Below, in pieces: positions 18,358 through 27,229 of a DNA stretch of 64,000 nucleotides. The stretch covers positions 186,001 through 250,000 of the forward strand of contig CAMVGU010000001.1 of NCBI GenBank assembly GCA_947167105.1, given 5' to 3'. The stretch is from an uncultured Selenomonas sp. GTDB lineage: Bacteria; Bacillota; Negativicutes; Selenomonadales; Selenomonadaceae. A program made the translations under genes and the position numbers. The notes below the pieces were generated by a model. The model worked only from the letters and a program-made list of their open reading frames with translations. It did not search any database and was not told where the DNA came from. Each line of letters starts with the position of its first letter. Position 1 is the first letter of the stretch.

Positions 18358-19034
18358 GCCTGCCCACCTTCGTTGCACAGCTCAAGGATTTTTGCAACCA
18401 CTTCGTCGATGGACATGCCGGTCGTATCGAGCAGCGTCGCTTCCTTGACCTGCACCAACGGAGAAATTTCCCGCTCTGAATCCGCCTTGTCACGAGCCGC
18501 TATATCCTTTTGCAACTGTTCCAAAGAGATATCATATCCCTTTTCCCGCATCTCCAGCCAGCGGCGGCGGGCACGTTCCTCTATGGATGCCGTGAGAAAG
18601 ATCTTTACATCTGCCTGTGGCAGCACATGGCTTGCAATGTCGCGGCCATCCATAAGTACACCGCCGCGGGTCGCCATATCCCGCTGCAGATCCACCATCT
18701 TTGTACGCACAGGCCCGAGCGCCGCAACCTGGGACACAATATGATTGATCTCCGGCGTGCGGATGGAATCCGTGACATCCGTGCCATCCACCAGCACCGT
18801 GGTCTTTCCGTCATGGTATCGCAGGTCCACCGTGATATCCGGTACCACGGAGAGTATCAGCTCATCCGTCACCGGCTGCCCTTGCTGAAGTGTCTTCCAG
18901 GCCACCGCACGATACATCGCGCCGGTGTCTATATAAGTATATCCCAACTGCTGGGCTGCAAGCTTAGCGACCGTGCTCTTGCCGGCACCAGCCGGGCCGT
19001 CAATTGCCACTACAAGTTTCTTTTCCAAAATCAT
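18354..19034 (-). CDS. cmk: Cytidylate kinase
   Basis: It phosphorylates CMP and dCMP to the diphosphates using ATP. The 226-residue product has the P-loop GPAGAGKST (residues 13-21), YIDTGAMYRAV next to the substrate site, the GRDIASHVLP segment and the lid region. GGGAGG sits directly before the ATG at 19034. It lies 15 nt after aroA and overlaps plsC by 4 nt. The aroA-cmk-plsC-ispH-rpsA order is common in Firmicutes. Confidence 0.95.
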   Translation of the reverse strand: MILEKKLVVAIDGPAGAGKSTVAKLAAQQLGYTYIDTGAMYRAVAWKTLQQGQPVTDELILSVVPDITVDLRYHDGKTTVLVDGTDVTDSIRTPEINHIVSQVAALGPVRTKMVDLQRDMATRGGVLMDGRDIASHVLPQADVKIFLTASIEERARRRWLEMREKGYDISLEQLQKDIAARDKADSEREISPLVQVKEATLLDTTGMSIDEVVAKILELCNEGGQA

Positions 19035-19049
19035 TGCCTCCCGAATACA

Positions 19050-20360
19050 TTATTTCTGCAGGCGCTCCAACGTCGCATAAAATTCCGGATAGGAAATATT
19101 TACGCAATCCGCATGGACCAGCTCCACACCTTCGCCTGCTGCGCCAAGGATTGCCAGCGACATAGCCATGCGGTGATCGTCATAGGTAAAGCAGTCTGCC
19201 CGTTCCAGCTCACATCTGCCATGTATGACCAGACCGTCCTCAGTCACCTCTACGGCTCCAGGAGCCAGCTTGCTGAATTCCTTCTCAATAGCAGCCAGGC
19301 GGTCAGTTTCCTTAACACGCAGCTCCCCCGCTCCTGTAATAACGGTATCACCCTCTGCCAAAAGTGCAGCCACTGCAATAATTGGTATCTCATCTATCAG
19401 GCGCGGCATGATGTCAGCGCCGAAGCTCGTGCCATGCAATGTTCCTGACTCTATGCGTATATCCGCCGCAGCCTCGCCGCCGGAAGTACGCTTATTCTCC
19501 AGCGTCAGTTTCGCACCCATTGCCTGCAGCACATCAAGGATGCCGGTGCGTGTCTCGTTCACGCCCACATTCCTGAGCAGCAAGCTGCTTCCTGGCAGAA
19601 CAGCACCCGCCACAAGCCAGTAAGCCGCCGAGCTGATATCACCGGGCACCTCGATGGCCTCCGGTGCCCTGTACTCACCCGGCTGTACGGGGCAAATGCG
19701 CACAGCCGTGCCCTGTGCTTCTGTCTCAATGCCGAAGGCCGCCAGCATCCGCTCGGTATGGTCACGGGATTTCACCGGTTCCACTATCGTGGTGGGACTG
19801 TCCGCAAACATGCCTGCCAGCAGCAGTGCCGACTTCACTTGGGCACTGGCCACCGGGCTTTCATAGGTAAGACCCTGCAGGTGCTTCCGGGCCGGTGCAA
19901 CGGCCAGCGGCAATTTCGTATTGTTCTCGCGTCCGTAAATGACTGCCCCCATCTGGGCGAGCGGCTCTGTGACACGCCCCATGGGACGCCGCGACAGTGA
20001 AGCGTCACCCGTGAAGGCAGAGAAGAAGGGCTGTGCTGACAACAGGCCCAGGAGCAGACGCAATGTAGTGCCAGAATTGCCGGCGTCCAGAACACGGGTC
20101 GGTTCATGCAGGCCATAGAGGCCATGTCCTGTGACCGTCAAGTCAGTATGCCCGAGAAAATCCACATCTGCACCAAGTGCGCGCATGATGGATGCTGTGG
20201 ACAGGCAGTCCTGGGCGTGCAGGAAATTTGTTATATGCACAGGGGCATTGCCCAGCGCAGCAAGTATTATGCTGCGATGGGAAATGCTTTTGTCGCCCGG
20301 AATCCTGACCTCGCCATGCAGTCCTCCCGTTATTTTCCCTATTGTCATGCCTTCAGCCAT
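19050..20360 (-). CDS. aroA: 3-phosphoshikimate 1-carboxyvinyltransferase (EPSP synthase)
   Basis: It joins shikimate-3-phosphate and PEP in the pathway to chorismate and aromatic amino acids. The 436-residue product contains GDKSISHRS (catalytic Lys about residue 24), the PEP-site motif DAGNSGTTLRLL, LSRRPMGR, and the late motifs IDEIPIIAVAAL, RVKETDRLAA and CFTYDDHRMAMS. I chose the ATG at 20360, preceded by AAGGGG and overlapping the flavoprotein gene by 8 nt. The first glycines read GNSGTT rather than the glyphosate-tolerant class II pattern as far as I can judge, but tolerance is not predictable by eye. Confidence 0.94.
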   Translation of the reverse strand: MAEGMTIGKITGGLHGEVRIPGDKSISHRSIILAALGNAPVHITNFLHAQDCLSTASIMRALGADVDFLGHTDLTVTGHGLYGLHEPTRVLDAGNSGTTLRLLLGLLSAQPFFSAFTGDASLSRRPMGRVTEPLAQMGAVIYGRENNTKLPLAVAPARKHLQGLTYESPVASAQVKSALLLAGMFADSPTTIVEPVKSRDHTERMLAAFGIETEAQGTAVRICPVQPGEYRAPEAIEVPGDISSAAYWLVAGAVLPGSSLLLRNVGVNETRTGILDVLQAMGAKLTLENKRTSGGEAAADIRIESGTLHGTSFGADIMPRLIDEIPIIAVAALLAEGDTVITGAGELRVKETDRLAAIEKEFSKLAPGAVEVTEDGLVIHGRCELERADCFTYDDHRMAMSLAILGAAGEGVELVHADCVNISYPEFYATLERLQK

Positions 20361-21654
20361 CAGTTCTGCCCCTTCCCGATATGGAACTGTCCCATACTGC
20401 CCACTGTCCTGCCGCCGCGCCCATCGAAAACGCCGCCTGCAAGTTATAACCGCCCGTAAATGCGTCCACGTCCACAACCTCGCCAGCAAAATACAAGCCT
20501 TTAACCAGTCTGGATTGCATTGTCTTCGGGTCTATTTCTTTTACAGACACGCCCCCTGCTGTCACAATGGCCTCAGCCAGCGGACGCGTGCCTGAAATTG
20601 TTATCGTTAATTGCTGTAAGGTTTCCCTCAGGCGCTGACGCTCCTCCACCGTTACCTGATGCACCGGTTTGTCCGGCGAGAGAAACGCATAGTCCAGTAC
20701 CGGCTCGATCAGCTTATGGGGCAGCAAATCCACCAGCCCATTCTTGACTGCTTTGCGCTGGTATTTCGCAAAATCCCTCTGCAGTCTCGCATCAAGCTGT
20801 TGTTGTGACAGGGCCGGCTTCAGGTTAATAGCGAGTTCCAGCAGATGCCCTCCCTCTGCCAATAGGCCCGACACCCTGCGGCTCAAGGAAAGTATCAAAG
20901 GCCCTGTGACACCGAAATGGGTGAACATCATCTCGCCCATCAGGCTTTCCTTTACCTCGCCGTCTACCAGCAGGCTGACGCGCACATTACGGAGCGAAAG
21001 CCCCTGGACATCCTTCACCCAATCTTCCTCGGTGGTCAGCGGCACCAGGGAAGGAAGAAGCGGCGTTACGGTATGCCCTAATTCTTCTGCCATCCTGTAG
21101 CCATCGCCGCTGGAGCCGGTGCCCGGATAGGATGCGCCGCCTGCCGCCAGTATGACGGCCACCGCTGGATAAACGGCACCAGACGCAGTGCGTACCGCCT
21201 TGACTCTCCCTTCTTGAACCAGGATATCCTGCACGGCGGCACCTGTCTCGATTCTGCCCCCTGTTTGGTGCAGGCGACGTATCATTGCATCCACCGCATC
21301 CTGCGCCCTGTCGGACTGCGGGAACACCCGCTGCCCCCGCTCCACCTTTGTCGCGACTCCCTGTTCCTCGAAAAAAGCAACCACATCCTGATTGTCAAAG
21401 GCACGCAGGGAGCTGTTCAGGAAGCTTCCATTGCCGGGGATGTTCTTTATGATTTCCGTCACGTCCGCTGCATTCGTGATATTGCAGCGCCCTTTGCCGG
21501 TAATCATCATCTTGCGGCCTGGTTTCTGCATCTTTTCCAGGATTGTGACAGTCACAGGGCTCCCCTGGATTTGCTGTGTTTCTGCGGCTTTGATGGCCGC
21601 CATCATGCCCGCCGGGCCGGCACCTACGACTACGATATTCTTTGTATCACTCAT
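20353..21654 (-). CDS. NAD(P)/FAD-dependent oxidoreductase (HI0933 / BaiN family)
   Basis: A 433-residue flavoprotein. It opens with the dinucleotide-binding motif VVVGAGPAGMMAAIKAAE (about residues 8-25), then KMMITGKGRCNITN, typical of the HI0933-like family. AAGGASYPGTGSSGDGY and the C-terminal GLYFAGEVVDVDAFTGGYNL (second FAD contact) are also present. Relatives include BaiN, linked to bile-acid reduction, but most members are uncharacterised, so no substrate is assigned. It overlaps the upstream pseudouridine synthase by 4 nt (ATGA) and aroA by 8 nt. Confidence 0.88.
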   Translation of the reverse strand: MSDTKNIVVVGAGPAGMMAAIKAAETQQIQGSPVTVTILEKMQKPGRKMMITGKGRCNITNAADVTEIIKNIPGNGSFLNSSLRAFDNQDVVAFFEEQGVATKVERGQRVFPQSDRAQDAVDAMIRRLHQTGGRIETGAAVQDILVQEGRVKAVRTASGAVYPAVAVILAAGGASYPGTGSSGDGYRMAEELGHTVTPLLPSLVPLTTEEDWVKDVQGLSLRNVRVSLLVDGEVKESLMGEMMFTHFGVTGPLILSLSRRVSGLLAEGGHLLELAINLKPALSQQQLDARLQRDFAKYQRKAVKNGLVDLLPHKLIEPVLDYAFLSPDKPVHQVTVEERQRLRETLQQLTITISGTRPLAEAIVTAGGVSVKEIDPKTMQSRLVKGLYFAGEVVDVDAFTGGYNLQAAFSMGAAAGQWAVWDSSISGRGRTDG

Positions 21655-22382
21655 TTCGTCAGGCCAGCCTTTTCATATAGTGATAAGATTTCTTCATTCG
21701 TCAGTGTCCTGTGAGCGCCACGCGCCACGCCATGCAGTGTCAGACCGGCAAAATGGGTACGCTTCAATGCCTTCAAATCATACCCCACAGCCTGGAACAT
21801 GCGGCGCACTTGTCGGTTGCGTCCTTCATGGATGGTCATTTCCACCCGCACACGCCCCTTTTCCGCCTCCAGGACTCTTACCTGGGCCGGTGCCGTCAGG
21901 CCATCTTCCAACTGCACTCCCGTGCGCAGCCTGTTCAGTTCCTCTTTGCCGGGTAGTCGTGTCAACCGGGCAACATAAGTCTTTTCTACTTCGTAGCGCG
22001 GATGCAGCAACCCATTCATGAGCTCGCCATCATTGGTCAGCAGCAGCAGCCCCTCCGTATTGGCATCCAGCCTGCCGATGGGATAGATGCGCTCCCTGAC
22101 CTCCGGCAAAAGATCCAACACCGTACGCCGTCCGCGCTCATCGTGGGCGGAGGATATATATCCCTTCGGCTTGTTCAGCAGGAAATACACACGCTGTTCT
22201 GCTGCCTGTATAGGCTTGCCGTCCACCGTGATCCTGACATCGGCCTGCTCGTATTTGCCGCCCAGTTCCGTAACGGTCACGCCATCCACTTGCACGCGCC
22301 CTGCCAGGATCATCTGCTCTGCCGCGCGGCGGGAAGCCACGCCGGCCCTGCTGAGGATTTTCTGCAGTCTCTCTGCACTCAT
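21651..22382 (-). CDS. rluB: rRNA pseudouridine synthase (RsuA/RluB family)
   Basis: It isomerises a specific uridine in rRNA to pseudouridine. The 243-residue protein has an N-terminal S4 RNA-binding domain (RLQKILSRAGVASRRAAEQM, about 5-24) and a catalytic domain with the nucleophilic Asp near 106 in PIGRLDANTEGLLLLTNDG. The later EGRNRQVRRMFQAVGY motif is present. By length and position beside dacF it fits RluB (large-subunit helix 69-90 region in relatives), but the exact target is not certain. ATGA overlaps tie it to dacF upstream and the flavoprotein downstream. Confidence 0.88.
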   Translation of the reverse strand: MSAERLQKILSRAGVASRRAAEQMILAGRVQVDGVTVTELGGKYEQADVRITVDGKPIQAAEQRVYFLLNKPKGYISSAHDERGRRTVLDLLPEVRERIYPIGRLDANTEGLLLLTNDGELMNGLLHPRYEVEKTYVARLTRLPGKEELNRLRTGVQLEDGLTAPAQVRVLEAEKGRVRVEMTIHEGRNRQVRRMFQAVGYDLKALKRTHFAGLTLHGVARGAHRTLTNEEILSLYEKAGLTK

Positions 22383-23593
22383 CCAAAGAGTCCTTTCCAG
22401 AAGTCATGCCACATGGCCAGGAATTTGTCCCACAGTGACATCTTGGTAGCGGAACTGGCCGCCAGCAAGTCAGCAGAGGCGACTTCACGCCCATTCTGCT
22501 TAATGACCAGGCGTCCGATACGGTCACCCTCCTGTACAGGTGCAGCAAGGCTTTCAGGCAGTTCCAATACCTTTTCAAAATCCGGCAGACCGGCAGATCT
22601 TTTAAGATGCGGCAGCGTAATATCCGAGGCTACTTTTGCCTTTATTTCGCTGAGACTGCCGCCGTCAATCTCTACGCTGCCGACAGCCTCTCCCTCCTTG
22701 AGCACGGTCACAGGCTCAATCTGCTCAAAGCCGTAATCCAGCAAGGCAATGGAATCGTTCCACATGAACAAGCTGTCCAGCACGACTGCCACCAACTGTA
22801 TGCCGTCATGTTTCGCACCGGACACCAGGCAGCGTCCTGCTTTGTCAGTATATCCCGTCTTCACGCCGTTGCCGCCCGGATAAAACCAGAGCATTTGGTT
22901 CTCGTTGCGCAGCTGCTTATTCTCATCATGCACCCATGAGTAGCTTTTTTCCCTGGTGCTGACAATATCCTCAAACTCCGGCAGGCTGTAGCCATATGCA
23001 GCTATAAACGCCAAATCGCGGGCAGTTGTATAGTGGTCGTCATCCGGCAAGCCATTGGCGTTGACAAAGGATGTGTCCCTAGCCCCCAGTTCCCGCGCCC
23101 TTTCCGTCATTTGCCTGGCGAAAGCCGGCACAGAGCCATAAATATGCTCAGCTATGGCCACTGTCGCGTCATTGCCGGAGTGCATCATCATGCCGTACAG
23201 CAGTTCACGCAAAGGAATTCGTTCCCCGGCTTTCAGCCAGAGCGTCGATCCTTCGACTCCTTCTGCAGCCTGGCTGATCGTCACCATATGATCCAGGTCG
23301 CCCTTCTCAAGTGCAAGGATCAGGGTCATGATCTTCGTCGTGCTGGCCGGATAGCGGCGTTCATCTGCATTGCGTTCATAGAGCACCAGGCCCGTGGCCG
23401 CATCCAGCACAATGGCCGAGCGGGCGGACAGGCCCGGCAACGGATCTCCCGGAGCCACTGCCAAGGGCGGCTCTGCAACAGGTGGCTGTCCCTCCTTGAT
23501 GGCTTTCGTGATCGGTGCCGTATCCAACGGAAAGGCCATTGCCTCACCGCTCAGCAAGCAGGCTGCAACTGCCAGGGCAGCAGTCCTGCGCAA
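22379..23593 (-). CDS. dacF: D-alanyl-D-alanine carboxypeptidase (S11 family)
   Basis: A low-molecular-weight penicillin-binding protein that trims the terminal D-Ala from peptidoglycan stem peptides. The 404-residue product has a signal peptide (cleavage after about residue 20, EAMA), the SxxK motif at S84-K87 in PASTTKIM, SGN at 139-141 and KTG at 245-247 (GVKTGYTDKAGRC). The C-terminal PBP5-like beta domain precedes a hydrophobic amphipathic tail that could anchor it. The start is uncertain: the earliest usual codon is a TTG at 23593 behind AAGGGA, while a better GGAGAGG lies further upstream. It follows dnaE by about 90 nt. Confidence 0.92.
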   Translation of the reverse strand: MRRTAALAVAACLLSGEAMAFPLDTAPITKAIKEGQPPVAEPPLAVAPGDPLPGLSARSAIVLDAATGLVLYERNADERRYPASTTKIMTLILALEKGDLDHMVTISQAAEGVEGSTLWLKAGERIPLRELLYGMMMHSGNDATVAIAEHIYGSVPAFARQMTERARELGARDTSFVNANGLPDDDHYTTARDLAFIAAYGYSLPEFEDIVSTREKSYSWVHDENKQLRNENQMLWFYPGGNGVKTGYTDKAGRCLVSGAKHDGIQLVAVVLDSLFMWNDSIALLDYGFEQIEPVTVLKEGEAVGSVEIDGGSLSEIKAKVASDITLPHLKRSAGLPDFEKVLELPESLAAPVQEGDRIGRLVIKQNGREVASADLLAASSATKMSLWDKFLAMWHDFWKGLFG

Positions 23594-23684
23594 ATATTCC
23601 CTTAAGATAGCAAACCTCTCCTATCCAATGAAATGCATGGAATCATTTTAACATTGCCAGCGCCTGTCCGCAAGAAAATAATGT

Positions 23685-26600
23685 TCAGCGCTTCTTTACG
23701 GCATTTGCCCCCAATAGCTGCACAAAGGCTGACTGCACCTCATCCTCATCACCTGCCGTATAAGTTCCCGGCAGATGCTGCCTGTCAGCGTAAATATGCA
23801 CCGGATTATCTCCCGGATGCTGCGCTATGAGTTGCTTTATGGCCTGCAGCTTGCTTTCCCGTTCCTCACCCGTCGGCAGCATCAGGTAATACTCAGATTT
23901 ATATTCATCCAAAGACCAGATCCTGTCTGCCAGCAACTTCACGCTGTCTTCTTCAATATCCAATTTCCCCTGAATAACCAACGGCATATCCGTAACCAAA
24001 AGATTCACATACTGGTAAAATGTACGCGGGAAAATTGTAATCTCCATGCGCTCCGTGAAATCCTCCAAAGTCGCAAAGCACATTGTATCGCCCTTTTTGG
24101 TCGTATGGCGCTTGCTTTCTGTCAGCAGCCCCCCTATGCGCACCGCTTGTTTATCCCGCGCTGCTCCTTTTTTTAAGGTCTGGATGCTGGGCAGATTATT
24201 CAGCTTGCGGGCATAACGATCCAGCGGATGCCCGGTGATGTAGAAGCCTGTTGTTTCTTTCTCCCATTTCAGCATTTCCTCCTGTCTGGCCTCGTCTATA
24301 TCAGGCAATGGTATTTCCAGTGCTTCCCCCATGCTGCTATCGTCAAAGAGCCCAACCTGTCCGCTCAGGGAGTCCCGCTGGGAGGCACTGGCCTCGCTTA
24401 TGGCCTTTTCCAGGATGGCAAGCAACTGGCTGCGCTTCGCGCCCAGAGTATCAAAGGCACCGCATTTGATAAGGCTTTCGATAACCCGCTTGTTGATGAC
24501 CCGCATATCCACACGTCGGCAAAAATCCGGCAATGACTTGAAGGGGCCGTCCTGCTCGCGTGCTTTCACCACATTATCAATGGCACTCTCACCGACATTC
24601 TTGACGGCGGCTAAACCGAAGCGGATTGCCTGCCCGTCTACACTGAAGGTAGAAGAACTGGCGTTGATATCCGGCGGCAGTATGGAGAGCCCCATACGAT
24701 GGCAGAGATCAATGTAGAAGGGCACTTTCTGCGCATTGTCCATGATACTGGTGAGCATTGCCGCCATGAACTCCTGGGGGTAATGAGCCTTGAGATACGC
24801 CGTCTGCCAGGCTACCAGGCCATAGGCAGCACTGTGGGACTTATTGAAGCCATAGTCCGCAAAATGCGTCAGCAAATCAAAAATATGCTCGGCCAGTTTC
24901 GCATTAATTTTGTTTTTGGCGCAGCCCTGCAGGAAATTCTCCTTCTGGGACATCAGGATTTCCGCCTTTTTCTTGCCCATGGCACGGCGCAGAAGGTCTG
25001 CCTGCCCCAGGGAAAAACCTGCCAGTACCTGCACTATCTGCATGACCTGTTCCTGATAGAGCACGACACCGAATGTTTCCTTCAGGATGGGCTCCAGGAG
25101 CGGGTGCATATAGTCCGGCGTTTTCCTGCCATGGCGTCCGGCAATGAAATCCTCCACCATGCCGCTGCCCAGCGGGCCGGGACGGTAGAGGGCAACTGTC
25201 GGTATCAGATCCTCGAAGCACTCCGGTGCCAAATCCACTACCAGGCGCGTCATGCCGGCTGATTCCATCTGGAACACTGCGCCTGTGCGTCCTTCGCAGA
25301 GCATCTTTGCGGTCAGCTCATCCCTGAGAGGTATTTTATCAATATCTATGTCTTTGCCACGGGTCTGCCTGATGTTTTCCAGAGTGTCCGCGATGACCGT
25401 CAGAGTGCGCAACCCCAGAAAGTCCATCTTCAGGAGGCCCAGTTCCTCCACATGATCCTTATCATACTCCGTGACCAAGGTGCCGTCGGAAACAGAGACC
25501 GGCACATAATCCGTCAACGGATGGCGGGCAATCACCACGCCGGCCGCATGGGTCGAGGAATTACGCGGCAGTCCCTCCAGTTTGCGAGCCAAGTCCACCA
25601 GTCGCTTGATTTCAGGACGTGATTCATAGGCATTGCGGAACTCCGCCGAACTGCTCAGGGCTTTGTCCAGGGTGATATGCAGTTCATTCGGTATCAGCTT
25701 GGCGATTTCTGAGACTTCACTGTAAGGCATATTCAGCACCCGCCCCACATCGCGGATGGCCCCCTTGGCCGCCATCGTGCCAAAAGTAACAATCTGCGCT
25801 ACATGATCGTAGCCATAGCGCTCTTTTACATACTCAATGACTTCCTTGCGGCGGATATAGTCAAAATCCACATCTATATCGGGCATGGTCACACGCTCAG
25901 GATTCAGGAAACGCTCAAACAGAAGCTGGTATTTCAGCGGGTCCAGATTCGTTATGCCCAGCAGATAGGCGACAATGCTGCCTGCTGCCGAGCCACGCCC
26001 AGGGCCTACGGCAATACCCTTTTCACGGGAATGATTGATGAAATCCCAAACCACCAGGAAATAACTGTCATAGCCCATACGATGGATGATACCCAGCTCA
26101 TACTCCAGGCGCTCCCTTACCTCCTGTGTGACCTCCGGGTAGTGTGCAGGCAGAGTCTTTTCGCACAAGTGGCGCAGGTATGCCTCATCATCCTGATATG
26201 ATGCGGGAATCGGGTAATAGGGCAGTTGCAGCTTGCCGAATTCAAATTCCACCTGGCAGCGTGCCGCAATTTTCGCCGTGTTTTCCAACGCCTCCGGGCA
26301 GTCCGGGAATAAGGCAGCCATTTCTTCCGGCGACTTCATGTAGTAATCATCGTTATTGAAGCGCATACGCGTCGGATCATCAAAAGTCTTCTGCATTTGT
26401 ACACAGAGCAGTATGTCATGGAATTCGCTATCTTCGCGGCGTACATAATGTAGGTCGTTGGTAACCACCAGCCCGATGCCGTATTTATGTGCCAGCTCAA
26501 TGAGGCCGCGATCCATAATGCGTTCTTCCGGCAACTGATGGTCCTGGATTTCCAAAAAGAAATTATCCTTGCCGAATATATCAATGTATTCCCTGACCAG

Positions 26601-27113
26601 TGCTTCCGCCTTGCCTTGATTCCCCTTGATGATGGCTTGCGGAATTTCGCCCATCACACAGGCCGACAGGCAGATCAGGCCCTCATGGTACTTGCGCAGC
26701 AGTTCCTTGTCCACGCGTGGCTTGTAATAAAAGCCCTCAATATGCGCCAGAGACACCAACTGCACAAGATTGCGATAGCCTTGCTGATTCTCTGCCAGCA
26801 AAATCAGATGATAATACTTGACGCCATTGACTTCTTCCCGTTCCTGGCGGGAACCAGGTGCCAGATAAACCTCGCAGCCTATAATGGGCTTTATTCCCTG
26901 TTTCCTGGCCTCCTGATAGAAATCAATCACGCCGTACATCACGCCATGATCTGTCATGGCAATGGCCTCCATGCCCAGCTCCTTAGTTCGGCTGACGAAC
27001 TCTTTTATGCGGCTGGCACCGTCTAAAAGAGAATATTCTGTATGACAATGGAGGTGGACGAAGCCATCAGGCAGTACACGCTTTTCTCCTTGCTGTATCG
27101 GTTCTTTATCCAT
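23685..27113 (-). CDS. dnaE: DNA polymerase III alpha subunit (DnaE1 type)
   Basis: The replicative polymerase subunit, 1142 residues. It starts with a PHP domain (FVHLHCHTEYSLLDGASR, near residue 20). The polymerase core follows with GPGRGSAAGSIVAYLLG near 370 and the metal-binding aspartates in PDIDVDFDYIRR near 400. KKKAEILMSQKENF and an HhH region come next. A C-terminal OB fold begins around 985 (RIGGLLTESKRHTTKKGDTM). No 3'-5' exonuclease insertion is present, so it is not PolC. The ATG at 27113 has an ideal AGGAGAG site; an upstream start at 27146 is less likely. It is divergent from the DciA-like gene. Confidence 0.96.
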   Translation of the reverse strand: MDKEPIQQGEKRVLPDGFVHLHCHTEYSLLDGASRIKEFVSRTKELGMEAIAMTDHGVMYGVIDFYQEARKQGIKPIIGCEVYLAPGSRQEREEVNGVKYYHLILLAENQQGYRNLVQLVSLAHIEGFYYKPRVDKELLRKYHEGLICLSACVMGEIPQAIIKGNQGKAEALVREYIDIFGKDNFFLEIQDHQLPEERIMDRGLIELAHKYGIGLVVTNDLHYVRREDSEFHDILLCVQMQKTFDDPTRMRFNNDDYYMKSPEEMAALFPDCPEALENTAKIAARCQVEFEFGKLQLPYYPIPASYQDDEAYLRHLCEKTLPAHYPEVTQEVRERLEYELGIIHRMGYDSYFLVVWDFINHSREKGIAVGPGRGSAAGSIVAYLLGITNLDPLKYQLLFERFLNPERVTMPDIDVDFDYIRRKEVIEYVKERYGYDHVAQIVTFGTMAAKGAIRDVGRVLNMPYSEVSEIAKLIPNELHITLDKALSSSAEFRNAYESRPEIKRLVDLARKLEGLPRNSSTHAAGVVIARHPLTDYVPVSVSDGTLVTEYDKDHVEELGLLKMDFLGLRTLTVIADTLENIRQTRGKDIDIDKIPLRDELTAKMLCEGRTGAVFQMESAGMTRLVVDLAPECFEDLIPTVALYRPGPLGSGMVEDFIAGRHGRKTPDYMHPLLEPILKETFGVVLYQEQVMQIVQVLAGFSLGQADLLRRAMGKKKAEILMSQKENFLQGCAKNKINAKLAEHIFDLLTHFADYGFNKSHSAAYGLVAWQTAYLKAHYPQEFMAAMLTSIMDNAQKVPFYIDLCHRMGLSILPPDINASSSTFSVDGQAIRFGLAAVKNVGESAIDNVVKAREQDGPFKSLPDFCRRVDMRVINKRVIESLIKCGAFDTLGAKRSQLLAILEKAISEASASQRDSLSGQVGLFDDSSMGEALEIPLPDIDEARQEEMLKWEKETTGFYITGHPLDRYARKLNNLPSIQTLKKGAARDKQAVRIGGLLTESKRHTTKKGDTMCFATLEDFTERMEITIFPRTFYQYVNLLVTDMPLVIQGKLDIEEDSVKLLADRIWSLDEYKSEYYLMLPTGEERESKLQAIKQLIAQHPGDNPVHIYADRQHLPGTYTAGDEDEVQSAFVQLLGANAVKKR

Positions 27114-27147
27114 GCTTCTCTCCTGAATCGTAATCATTCTTTCCATA

Positions 27148-27170
27148 AGGATAGCACTTTATGCTATAAT
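27148..27170. promoter_or_regulatory. Symmetric divergent promoter between dnaE and the DUF721 gene
   Basis: The perfect inverted repeat ATAGCA-CTTTA-TGCTAT (27151-27167) forms the start of two outward-facing extended -10 boxes: TGCTATAAT on the + strand (27162-27170) and TGCTATCCT on the - strand (27156-27148). No strong -35 is visible, as is common with extended -10 promoters. The geometry suggests coordinated or mutually exclusive firing. Confidence 0.6.
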
Positions 27171-27229
27171 AGTAAAATAACTTGCATCGGAAAATCGGAG
27201 CACAGAAGAAGCAGATAAGGAGAGCCCTT

